64,000 nt of DNA from Alviniconcha marisindica (Eukaryota; Mollusca; Gastropoda; Provannidae): assembly GCA_018857735.1 (NCBI GenBank), contig JABMCL010002175.1, positions 128,501 to 192,500 on the forward strand. The letters are read 5' to 3'. Each line of letters begins with the position of its first letter. Position 1 is the stretch's first letter. The notes below the pieces were generated by a model. It was not told where the DNA came from and did no database searches. It saw only the letters and a list, made by a program, of their open reading frames with translations. Below, one piece after another: positions 13,301-25,300 of this stretch. The position numbers and the translations under genes were made by a program.

Positions 13301-16300
13301 TAATACTGTCCAGCTGCACACTCAGGGTAATATACTGTCCTGCTGCACAGACAGGGTAATACTGTCCTGATGTGTACTCTAGTAGGAAGTAGCACAAAAG
13401 AATATGTAATATAACATTTGAATACACTGACAATGTACATAACAGCAAGCTTACCTGTCCCTGTGGCTGAATTCCTTGTTGGGGCATTCCTTGTTGGGGC
13501 ATTCCATGTTGGGGCATTCCTTGTTGGGGCATTCCATGTTGGGGCATTCCTTGTTGGGGCATTCCATGTTGGGGCGTTCCTTGTTGGGGCATTCCATGTT
13601 GGGGCATTCCTTGATGAGGCATTCCCTGTTGGGGCATTCCCTGTTGGGGCATTCCTTGTTGGAGAATTCCCTGTTGGGGCATTCCCTGTTGAGGCATTCC
13701 ATGTTGGGGCATTCCTTGTTGGAGCATTCCCTGTTGGGGCATTCCTTGTTGGCCTGTTTGCTGTTGAAAGAAGATCACAGTCAAAAACAAAGAGATTGAG
13801 CAACTCAAGCTCTAACACAACAAAATAGCAGGTTCTGTGTGAATTCAAGTTCTAACACAACAAAACAGCAGGTTCCGTGAGAACTGGAGTTCTAACATAA
13901 CACAAACAGCAGGTTCTGTGAGAATTCCAGTTCTAACACAACACAAAGAGCAGGTTGCAGGAGAAGAATGTTGATTTGCTGAAGACTTTATGAGCCTGAG
14001 CTGAAAGCTGGTTCTCTGTATTGAGGGTCATTTGAATTGATCACAGCAAGAATGAGAAGCTTTCACTGAAATGCAACATTTAGTACTTAATGAATCAAAG
14101 ACTGCAGAGATACAAAAGATAAGAGTGTTGTTGTTTGTCTTCATTTGCAGACCTCTGCTGATCCAAAACAGAACTGAAATGCAGCATCTTTCAGGCCTTC
14201 CAGAAAAGAGACATTTACACAGGTGTATGCTGGGTACTGTTTCAGTGAGTCTTCACTCGTTCCTCTCACAGTACACACTTATTCACATACCTATACTGTT
14301 CATGCCTATTTCTTGTGATTCAGGAGGAAAAGAAATATTTTGACTGTTGGAACAGTAAACATTTACACTGAAAAAAACTGAGTTAAGGACGCACATGACA
14401 TGGGCCCTATCGTAGCAGGGCTGTAACCGTGAACAAATGAGCAGACAGAACTAACCTATCCAAATTAGCCTCATTTTGAGGCTACATCTCACAGAAAATA
14501 GCATACGAGTTAGAAATCCCGTGTCTGTCCCATGTTCCTCAACCTAGAAACATTTTGTCCATTCATAATGACTCGTTATCATTTTCTTTTTTCTGATTGA
14601 ATTGGATTATATAAAAAATTATGCTGTTTCTGTGTGAGCTGGTAAAATACACTGTAAGATTTTCATATTTTAATTATAGGTAAAATGGCATTGTAGGGCA
14701 AGTGTGCAACATTTGACTGACTTTGTCCACACTTCCCCCAGTAAACTGCAATGTCCAAATAAAAACAAGTGTGCAAGAATCAAACAGTTTTACTGCTAAT
14801 GTACACTGAATAAAACTTCTGCACAAGCGGAATAACTGCATTGCAGCAATCTCTGTATGTATATTGAAAAGTTCAAGTCGCTGCTGTCAGCAAGGACAAA
14901 ATACCTGTTCTGTGAAACAAAACACCCCTTCTGTGAAACAAAACACCCCTTGTGTGAAACAAAATGCCTGTTTTGACAAACAAAATCCCTGTTTTGTCAA
15001 ACAAAATGCCTGTTTTGTCCAACAAAATACCTGTTTTGTCAAACAAAACACCTGTTTAGTCAAAGAAAATGCCAGCTTTGTCCAGCAAAATACCTCTTTA
15101 GTCAAACAAAATGCCTGTTCTGTCAAACAAAGTACCTGTTTTATCAAACAAAATGCCTGTTCTGTCAAACAAAGTACCTGTTTTATCAAACAAAATGCCT
15201 GTTCTGTCAAACAAAGTACCTGTTTTATCAAACAAAATGCCTGTTCTGTCAAACAAAGTACCTGTTTTATCAAACAAAATGCCTGTTTTGTTCCCATTAT
15301 GTCCGATGTCCAATGAATACAATCAGTCCCTCCTGAAATCAGCTCAATTTGAATACAGTCCCTCCTGAAATCAGCTCAATTTGAATACAGTCCTTCCTGA
15401 AATCAGCTCAATTTGAATACAGTCCCTCCTGAAATCAGCTCAATTTGAATACAGTCCCTCCTGAAATCAGCTCAATTTGAATACAGTCCCTCCTGAAATC
15501 AGCTCAATTTGAATACAGTCCCTCCTGAAATCAGCTCAATTTGAATAGTCTCTCTTAAAATCGTTTGAACCCCCAGTCTCTCCGAAACTGGGATAGGTCT
15601 CATCTAGTTTTCATGTTTTGTGAGTAACGGCTTTGTTGTAAGTTATCCATTCTTCCTTCATCTCATCAGATCAGTCATCCACTCTGCATACATCTCATCA
15701 GGTCTGTCATCAATTCTTCCTATACATCTCACTGGGTCAGTCATCCACTCTTCCTACATCATATCAGGTCAGTCATCCACTCTTCCTTCCTCTCATCAGG
15801 TCAGACATCCACTCTACATCTCATCAAGTCAGTCACCTGCTCTTCCTATTACCACAATCTCACCAGATCAGTCATCCAGTCTTCCTTCATCTCATCAGGT
15901 CAGACATCCACTCTTCCTATACATCTCACTGGGTCAGTCATCCACTCTTCCTACATCATATCAGGTCAGTCATCCAGTCTTCCTACCTCTCATCAGGTCA
16001 GACATCCACTCTTCCTATACATCTCACTGGGTCAGTCATCCACTCTTCCTACATCATATCAGGTCAGTCATCCACTCTTCCTTCCTCTCATCAGGTCAGA
16101 CATCCACTCTACATCTCACCAAGTCAGTCACCTGCTCTTCCTATTACCACAATCTCACCAGATCAGTCATCCACTCTTCCTTCATCTCATTAGGTCAGAC
16201 ATCCACTCTACATCTCATTGAGTCAGTCACCTGCTCTTCCTATTACTACAATCTCACCAGATCAGTCATCCACTCTTCCTTCATCTCATTAGGTCAGACA

Positions 16301-19300
16301 TCCACTCTACATCTCATCAAGTCAGTCACCTGCTCTTCCTATCACCACAATCTCACCAGACCAGTCATCCACTCTTCATCTCATTAGGTCAGCAGTCATC
16401 TGCCCTTCCTATATCTCATTGGGTCAATCATCCACTCTTAATCTCATCTTGTCAGTGTTAGTCATCCACCCTTCCTACAATTTCATCAGGTCAGTCATCC
16501 ACTCTTCATCTCATTCGGTTAGTCATCCACTCTTCATCTCATTCAGTTAGTCATCCACTCTTCATCTCATCTTGCGTGTGTGCGTGCATGCGTGTGTGCG
16601 TGCGTGTGTGTGGGGGTGTGTGTGCATCTTTTGCATAATTATGCTTGAACTCTTGTCAATATATATATTTATTTATTTTTGGATAATATTTTCCATCTCG
16701 ATGTACATTATGTGTGTATGCTTGTTCAGCGCTTTGAGCCGCAGGGTAGGCACTTTACAAATTTCCATTATTATTATTATTATTATTATTATCTTGTTAG
16801 TGACAGTGTCAGTCATCCACTCTTCATCTCATTCGGTTAGTCATCCACTCTTCATCTCATCTTGTTAGTGACAGTGTCAGTCATCCACTCTTCATCTCAT
16901 TCAGTCAGTCATCCACTCTTCATCTCATCTTGTTAGTGACAGTGTCAGTCATCCACTCTTTATCTCAGTCAGTCATCCACTCTTCATCTCATCTTGTCAG
17001 TGACAGTGTCAGTCATCCACTCTTCATCTCATCTTCTCAGTGACAGTCATCCACTCTTCATCTCATCTTGTTAGTGACAGTGTCAGTCATCCACTCTTCA
17101 TCTCATTGGGTCAATCATCCACTCTTCATCTCATCTTGTCAGTGACAGTGTCAGTCATCCACTCTTCATCTCATTCAGTCAGTCATCCACTCTTCATCTC
17201 ATCTTGTCAGTGTCAGTCATCCACTCTTCATCTCAATGGGTCAGTTATCCACTCTTCATCTCATCTTGTCAGTGACAGTGTCAGTCATCCACTCTTCATC
17301 TCATTGGGTCAGTTATCCACTCTTTCTTCCACATTCCCCGTGAGCACAACATTGCTTTACATACCGCTCCGTGCATCATCTGCTGCTGCTGATGTTGAAG
17401 TTGTTCCTCAGGTGAGAATCGTAGGTTGCCATCCACAGGGGGCTGCAACAGGGAGTGAAATATCATCCTCTGTACTGAGTAAAACATTGTAACTGTACTG
17501 AGTAAAACACTGTAACTGTACAAAAATGAAACATCATCATCTGTATTGAGTAAAACATTGCAACTGTACAGTGAATAAAACATCATCTGTACCGAGTAAA
17601 ACATTGTACCTGTACAGAGAATGAAACATCATCATCTGTACTGAGTAAAACACTGTAACTGTACAGAGAATGAAATATTACTATCTGTGCTGAGTGAAAC
17701 ATTGTAACTGTACAGAGAATGAAATATTATCATCTGTACTGAGTGTAACATTGTAACTGTACAGAGGGTGAAATCATCTGTACCAAAAGAACCATTGTAA
17801 CTGTACAGTTTCAAAGGGTGAAACATTATCATCTGTTCTTAGTGAATTGTGAAACACCATAACTGTACAGGCAGTGAAACATTATCATCTGTTCTTAGTG
17901 AAACATTATAACAGTACAGAGGATGAAACATTATCATCTGTACAGAGAGTGAAATGCTACCATATGTACAGTGAGTCAAACAGTATCATCTGTACAGATT
18001 GAAACATTATCTGTACAGTGAAACATTATCACCTGTCCAGAGTGAAACATCCTCTGTACAGTGAAGCAATATCATCTGTACAGGGTGGAACATTATTATC
18101 TGTACAAGAGCGAAACATTATCATATATGTACAGTGAGTGAAACAGTATCATCTGTACAAAGTGAAACACCATCTACACAGAGAATAAAACATCATCATC
18201 TGCACAGACTGTGAAACATCATCTGTACTGAGAGTCAAATATTACCATCTGTACAGAATGAAATAGTATCATCTGTACAGTGCGAAACATTATTTGTACA
18301 GAGTGAACCATCTATACAAAGAAAGTAAAACATCATCTGTACAGAGAGTAAAGCATCATCTGTACAAAGAGCGAGTCATTCTCATCTGTAGACAGTGATA
18401 TACAGGGTGACACATTCTCATCTGTAGACAGTGATATACAGGGTGACATGATATACAGGGTGACACATTCTCATATGTAGATATACAGGGTGACACATTC
18501 TCATCTGTAGACAGTGATATACAGGGTGACACATTCTCATCTGTATACAGTGATATACAGAGTGACACCTTATCATCTGTAGACAGTGATATACAGGGTG
18601 ACACATTCTCATCTGTAGACAGTGATATACAGAGTGACACATTCTCATCTGTAGACAGTGATATACAGAGTGACACATTCTCATCTGTAGTCAGTGATAT
18701 ACAGGGTGACACATTCTCATCTGTAGACAGTGATATACAGAGTGACACATTCTCATCTGTAGACAGTGATATCCAGGGTGACACATTATCATCTGTAGAC
18801 AGTGATATCCAGGGTGACACATTATTATCTGTACAGAGAGTGACAGATGGCAGAACAGTGCCACCTCATAGTATCCAGTACCGATCCTTTGATAATGACA
18901 GATGGCAATTAATGCCAACTTATACAAATAGTGAAACATTACCATAAACATGCTCATTGCAAAATATGGTAAAATAGTGTCACCTTATATATACACAGAT
19001 AGCTAAATATCATCTGTACAGAAAGTGACAGATGTCAAAATACTGTCATCTCATGCAGATATGGTAGTGAAATGTTACCATCTATGCAGTTAAAGACTGA
19101 TGTCAAAATAGTGTCACCATATACTGAGAGTGAAATATTACACCTAGATACAGATGGCAATTGAAATAGTGTCACATATACAGCCTGTGAAACATTAACA
19201 TCTGTACAGATAGGAACAGCTCGCAAAACAGTGTTGCCTTATATAGTTATACAGATAATGAAAAATTATAAGTACACATTAAAACATCTCAGTGACACTA

Positions 19301-22300
19301 CACAGATCTATACTCAAACACACCACAGTGACACACTAAACACAATTACTTAAACACCAATTACACGCTACAAATACTCAAACACACACCACTGTGACAC
19401 AATACATTCAAATACACAAATATACCACAAACGTACCACTGACATGCTACACAGATACTCAGAACACCACAGTGACACACTACACAGATACTCAAACATG
19501 CCAGTGACACAGTACACAAATACTCAAACATACCACAGTGACACATTACACAGATACACCTACAACTACAACAGTGCCACACTACACAGATACTTTTACG
19601 TGTACTAGTTACTACAGTGACACATAGACACTACACAGATACTCAAACATACAAGTTTTACAACAGTGCCACACTACACAAATACTTTTAAGCATACTAC
19701 AGTTACATGCTACACAGATATTCAAACACACAACAGTGACACATTACACAAATACTCATATATATCACACTCACACACTACACAAATACTTATACAAATA
19801 CAACAGTGCCACACAACACAGATACATTTAAGCACACTACAGTGACACACTACACAGATACTCAAACATACAAGTTTTACAACAGTGACTCACAACATAA
19901 ATACTCAAACACACCACACAGATATTCAAACAGACCACACAGATACTCAAACATACCACAGTGACACACTACATGCTGCACAGTGACACACTACATGCTG
20001 CACAGTGACACACTACATGCTGCACAGTAACACACTACATGCTGATACGTACAGGCACAACGCCAGGCTGAGCGTGATACTGACGGATGTATTCCTGCAA
20101 CTCTTCGTCTGTGAACTGGGGTTTCTCATCAACTGTCTGAAAATAGATTTTAGCACTAGCTTTATTAAAAAAACTAACTCCATCCAGCTTTTGCTGCACG
20201 CAACAGGAAGGAAAGAGCAAACAGTTTGTGGGGTGAAATACACACAACATACCAGCATGCAAATGGTGCCCTCAGTCCTCTCCCTTAGTAGCTAAAGCCA
20301 ACAGTGCCAGAATTTACTGACTGCATGATCAGGAAACTGACCAACAGGCACACGCACATACTCTCTCTCTCTCTCTCACACTCACAACTCGGCATATAGA
20401 TATATGCACATCATACATTCTAACACACACACATGCATATACACACACACACACTCTCTCTCTCTCTCACACACACAACTCTGCATATAAACATATATAT
20501 ATACACATCATACACTCTAACACACACACATGCATCTACACACACACATACTCTCTCTTTCTCTCTCATGCACACAACTATGCATATAAATATATACACA
20601 TCATACATTCTACCATGCATACATGCATGTACACACACACACACAGACACATACATCCACGTGCATGGACACATGCACACCCACACCCACACAAATGCAC
20701 ACACAGACACCCACATCTGTGCATGCATACCCAGACACCCACCGAGACACCCATTCGCACCCCCAGACACCCACATGGCCCTCGGGTGCAGCCCCGGCTG
20801 TCCCTACCTCCCAGCCTTCATCCTCTTTGAACTTGTCTTTTTCCCCCTGTTTGCCTGTGTAGGCCAGGAACTCGTCCATGGTGATCATGAAGTCCTTGTT
20901 CTGGTCAATCTCCCCAAACACGTGCTCACGCATTCGGTTCATCTCCTCGTATCGCTCCATGGGGTCATCCTCATCAGGAGAATTGCGGGCATCATAAACT
21001 TTGTCCAACTGAAAATGGAGAGAGAAACATGAGGGCGTGACAGCTGCACCATGTGGATGCCAGGGTCCCGCAAGGCCTGTGACTAAGGGATAATATCCCA
21101 GCAAGACGCAGGCCGACTGACTGGCTGCTGGGTCTGACAGCCACACAAACCAGGCATGGCTGATACGGGGTGGGGAGTGGACAGCCACAGAAACCAGGCA
21201 TGGTTGATATGGGGTGGGGCGTGGACAGCCACACAAACCAGGCATGGCTGATACGGGGTGGGGGGTGGACAGCCACAGAAACCAGGCATGGCTGATATGG
21301 GGTGGGGGGTGGACAGCCACAGAAACCAGGCATGGCTGATATGGGGTGGGGGGTGGACAGCCACAGAAACCAGGCATGGCTGATATGGGGTGGGGGTGGA
21401 CAGCCACAGAAACCAGGCATGGCTGATACAGGGTGGGGGGTGGACAGCCACAGAAACCAGGCATGGCTGATATGGGGTGGGGGGTGGACAGCCACAGAAA
21501 CCAGGCATGGCTGATATGGGGTGGGGGGTGGACAGCCACAGAAACCAGGCATGGCTGATATGGGGTGGGGGGTGGACAGCCACAGAAACCAGGCATGGCT
21601 GATACAGGGTGGGGGGTGGACAGCCACAGAAACCAGGCATGGCTGATACAGGGTGGACAGCCACAGAAACCAGGAATGGTTGATATGGGGTGGGGGGTGG
21701 ACAGTGACATAAACCAGGCATGGCTGATACAGGGTGGGGGGTGGACAGCCACAGAAACCAGGCATGGCTGATATGGGGTGGGGGGTGGACAGCCACAGAA
21801 ACCAGGAATGGTTGATATGGGGTGGGGGGTGGACAGCCACAGAAACCAGGCATGGTTGATATGGGGTGGGGGGTGGACAGCCACAGAAACCAGGCATGGT
21901 TGATATGGGGTGGGGGGTGGACAGCCACAGAAACCAGGAATGGTTGATATGGGGTGGGGGGTGGACAGTGACATAAACCAGGCATGGTTGATATGGGGTG
22001 GGGGGTGGACAGCCACAGAAACCAGGAATGGTTGATATGGGGTGGGGGGTGGACAGCCACAGAAACCAGGCATGGCTGATATGGGGTGGGGGGTGGACAG
22101 CCACAGAAACCAGGCATGGTTGATATGGGGTGGGGGGTGGACAGCCACAGAAACCAGGAATGGTTGATATGGGGTGGGGGGTGGACAGTGACATAAACCA
22201 GGCATGGTTGATATGGGGTGGGGGGTGGACAGCCACAGAAACCAGGAATGGTTGATATGGGGTGGGGGGTGGACAGCCACAGAAACCAGGCATGGCTGAT

Positions 22301-25300
22301 ACGGGGTGGGGGGTCGGACAGCCACAGAAACCAGGCATGGTTGATATGGGGTGGGGGGTGGACAGCCACAGAAACCAGGCATGGTTGATACGGGGTGGGG
22401 GGAAGGGGCGGACAGCCACAGAAACCAGGCATGGTTGATACGGGGTGGGGGGAAGGGGCGGACAGCCACAGAAACCAGGCATGGTTGATATGGGGTGGGG
22501 GGGGGGGGGGTTGACAGGTCTTCTCCCTGGGCAGCCAGCTGACCCAGACTAGTCACTGACGCCCCATCACAAAACCAGGGACTTTTCAGAAGAAAACAAT
22601 AACATGGTGCAGTATGCAGTGCAATTTATTTTGTGGAAAAAGTAAATCATGATGATGTGAAAAAAGAAAAAGAAAACATGCCATCAGTCTGAACAGGCCA
22701 TTAAATAAATGGCCTGGTTGCACTGAAGCTGGAATATGGCATATTATTTTTCTGTGCAACCACTTGCTAGTTCACGGACAGGGGCTTCAATGGTGACCTA
22801 CCTCTCTCTGCAAAACAGCCTCCACCTCCTGTATGTCCCACATTTTGTCTCCATTCAAATCTGCAAAAGACAGCTGTCCAAGTCAAGCATGGTCTCTCTC
22901 TTTCTCCAAACATTTATGTAATGCTACAAATTGTGCTTCTTATGTGTGCATGCATGTGTGTGTGTGTATGTGTGTGTGTGTGTGTTCAAGTGTGTGTGAC
23001 ATGCACGTGTGTGTATGCTCGTGTGTGTGTGTGTGTGTGTATGTGTGTGTTGGGAGGTGGGGGAAGGGGGGGATGTGTGTGTGAGTGTGTGTGTGAGACC
23101 ACAGACAACACTCCCCCACCCCACCCCACCCCTGCCCTCCCCAGAAAAGCGGCTGGATAGGTCAGGCCCTCTCCAAGAGCGGTGGCCCAGGAGCATCCTG
23201 CACGCTGTCCTCCACTGTGACTGACCATGCATCATGAAGAAGGTTTTGGGGTCAAAGTCCTGATCCTCCAGGTGGTCCTCCTTTTCCCACACCTCCTGGA
23301 ACTGGTCTTTGCTGCCCTGAAAAACACCCCATGACATAAGGGAATCAGCACTGACCATGCTTCAGGAAGAAGGTTTTGGGGTCAAAGTCCTGATCTTCAA
23401 GCTGGTCCTCTTTGTCCCACACTTCCTCAAACTGGTCTTTGCTGCCCTGAAAACACAGCCAGGGAAAGGAGCGTTGTATTCCCAGTCTAACTCTAAGCTG
23501 CCATGCCTAGCACACGCACAGTTGTTCAATCACTGACAGTGTGTACAGTAAGTGCTGAATATTAACATTAATGCTTCAAAGGAAACTGAATACAGCTTTA
23601 CCCTATTTGTCTGCAACTTATTGTTGCATGTTCTGTAAAAAAAGAAGGAAAAAAAAAAGAAGGTTCATTTAACATGGTGATCCATCGACAAAAAATTCAG
23701 ACTGCTTTTAGGGGAAAAGTAGGCAGGCATGGAGCAGTGTTACCCAATCCCTACTAATATTATGCTGTGATTAGTGCATTGAATTCTGGCGGTGAACACT
23801 GAACTGTGTAAAATACAGAGGGCCAACAAAACTGCTCCTGGTCATTAGCATCTGATTCTTGTTTTCTCTTCCAGAAACCTCCACCTACTTAGACACTGCG
23901 TCAACTGACGACATATAACTAACTCTCAGAGCTTCCAAATCTCCCCTGTTCCGTTCTTCCATCTCCTCATTACATCTGTTTACATGATGTCATTTGACGT
24001 CAGCTGTTCCCTTCTCCACAACCATCTAGGAGAATCTATGATGCATCCCCCACCTCCACTCTATAACAGATCCCTTCTCCAGCCCAACAAGACCTGGTGT
24101 TTGTCTTTCTTTTTTGTGTCACCCCCCTCCCCCCACCCCCTGCAACAGAACATCTTTTTACAGTCAGTTCCAGCACACTGACAAAGAGATGAGGGTGGAG
24201 AGAGGCCTGCTTTAACAGAATATCTTTTTACAGTCAGTTCCAACACACTGACAAAGAGATGAGGGTGGAGAGAGGCCTGCTTTAACAGAACATCTTTTTA
24301 CAGTCAGTTCCAGCACACTGACAAAGAGATGAGGGTGGAGAGAGGCCTGCTTTAACAGAATATCTTTTCCATTTTACAGTCAGTTCCAGCACACTGACAA
24401 AGAGATGAGGGTGGAGAGAGGCCTGTTTTAACAGAACATCTTTTTACAGTCAGTTCCAGCACACTGACAAAGTCTGACATGACAATTGTGATCAACCGCA
24501 GGTGTTGTGGTGGTGGTGGTGGTGGTGGTTGGTGCTGTTGCTGTCGTTACAAACCAGAAAAGAAATAGATGTGGATCAAAACTAACAGATATGGCAGTCA
24601 AGGAACTAAGAAGAGTGGTCTATAGCCATGTCATAGTGACAAGGTGGTCTACAGCCAAGTCAGTGATAGGGTGGTCTATAGCCATGTCACAGTGACAGGG
24701 TGGTCTACAGCCATGTCATAGTGACATGGTGGTCTATAGCCATGTCATAGTGACAGGGTGGTCTATAGCTGTTATAGTGACAGGGTGGTCTATAGCTGTC
24801 ATAGTGACAGGATGGTCTATAGCCATGTCATAGTGACAGGATGGTCTACAGCCATGTCATAGTGACAGGGTGGTCTATAGCTGTCATAGTGACAGGGTGG
24901 TCTATAGCTGTCATAGTGACAGGGTGGTCTATAGCCATGTCATAGTGACAGGGTGGTCTATAGCTGTCATAGTGACAGGATGGTCTACAGCCATGTCATA
25001 GTGACAGGGTGGTCTATAGCCATGTCATAGTGACAGGGTGGTCTATAGCCATGTCATAGTGACAGGGTGGTCCACCTTCCCAACCACCCTCCACATCCAC
25101 CCAGTCATCAGACTCACTTTCTCTCACCCTCCCAACACACATACCCAAGCAAGACTCATGAAGAACCTAGAGCCCCCCCCCCCCCCCCCCCCCCATGTAT
25201 TCACAAATACACATGCAGCCAAGCATGAACACAAGCCCAAAGCACACTCACAGGGTGGTTGATTTTTTCATGTTCTTTGTGTTTTTTCTGCAGTTCTTCG

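Noticed and set aside
13418..13828. Plus-strand '[14 protein letters not shown]' frame and other minus frames
   Set aside because: Shadows of the 15-bp QQGMP repeat of nucleobindin exon 11.
14864..15316. 150-codon plus and 136-codon minus Cys-rich frames
   Set aside because: A 21-bp minisatellite keeps frames open on both strands; no splice sites link it to the gene and it is intronic.
15620..16387. 255-codon plus-strand Ser/His-rich frame
   Set aside because: Minisatellite artefact on the strand opposite the gene.
20610..22556. 648-codon minus-strand open frame (and two others of 450-500 codons)
   Set aside because: Made by a 44-bp intronic minisatellite without stops in any minus frame. 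Only the 21008-20808 part is coding, as nucleobindin exon 8, with its own splice sites.
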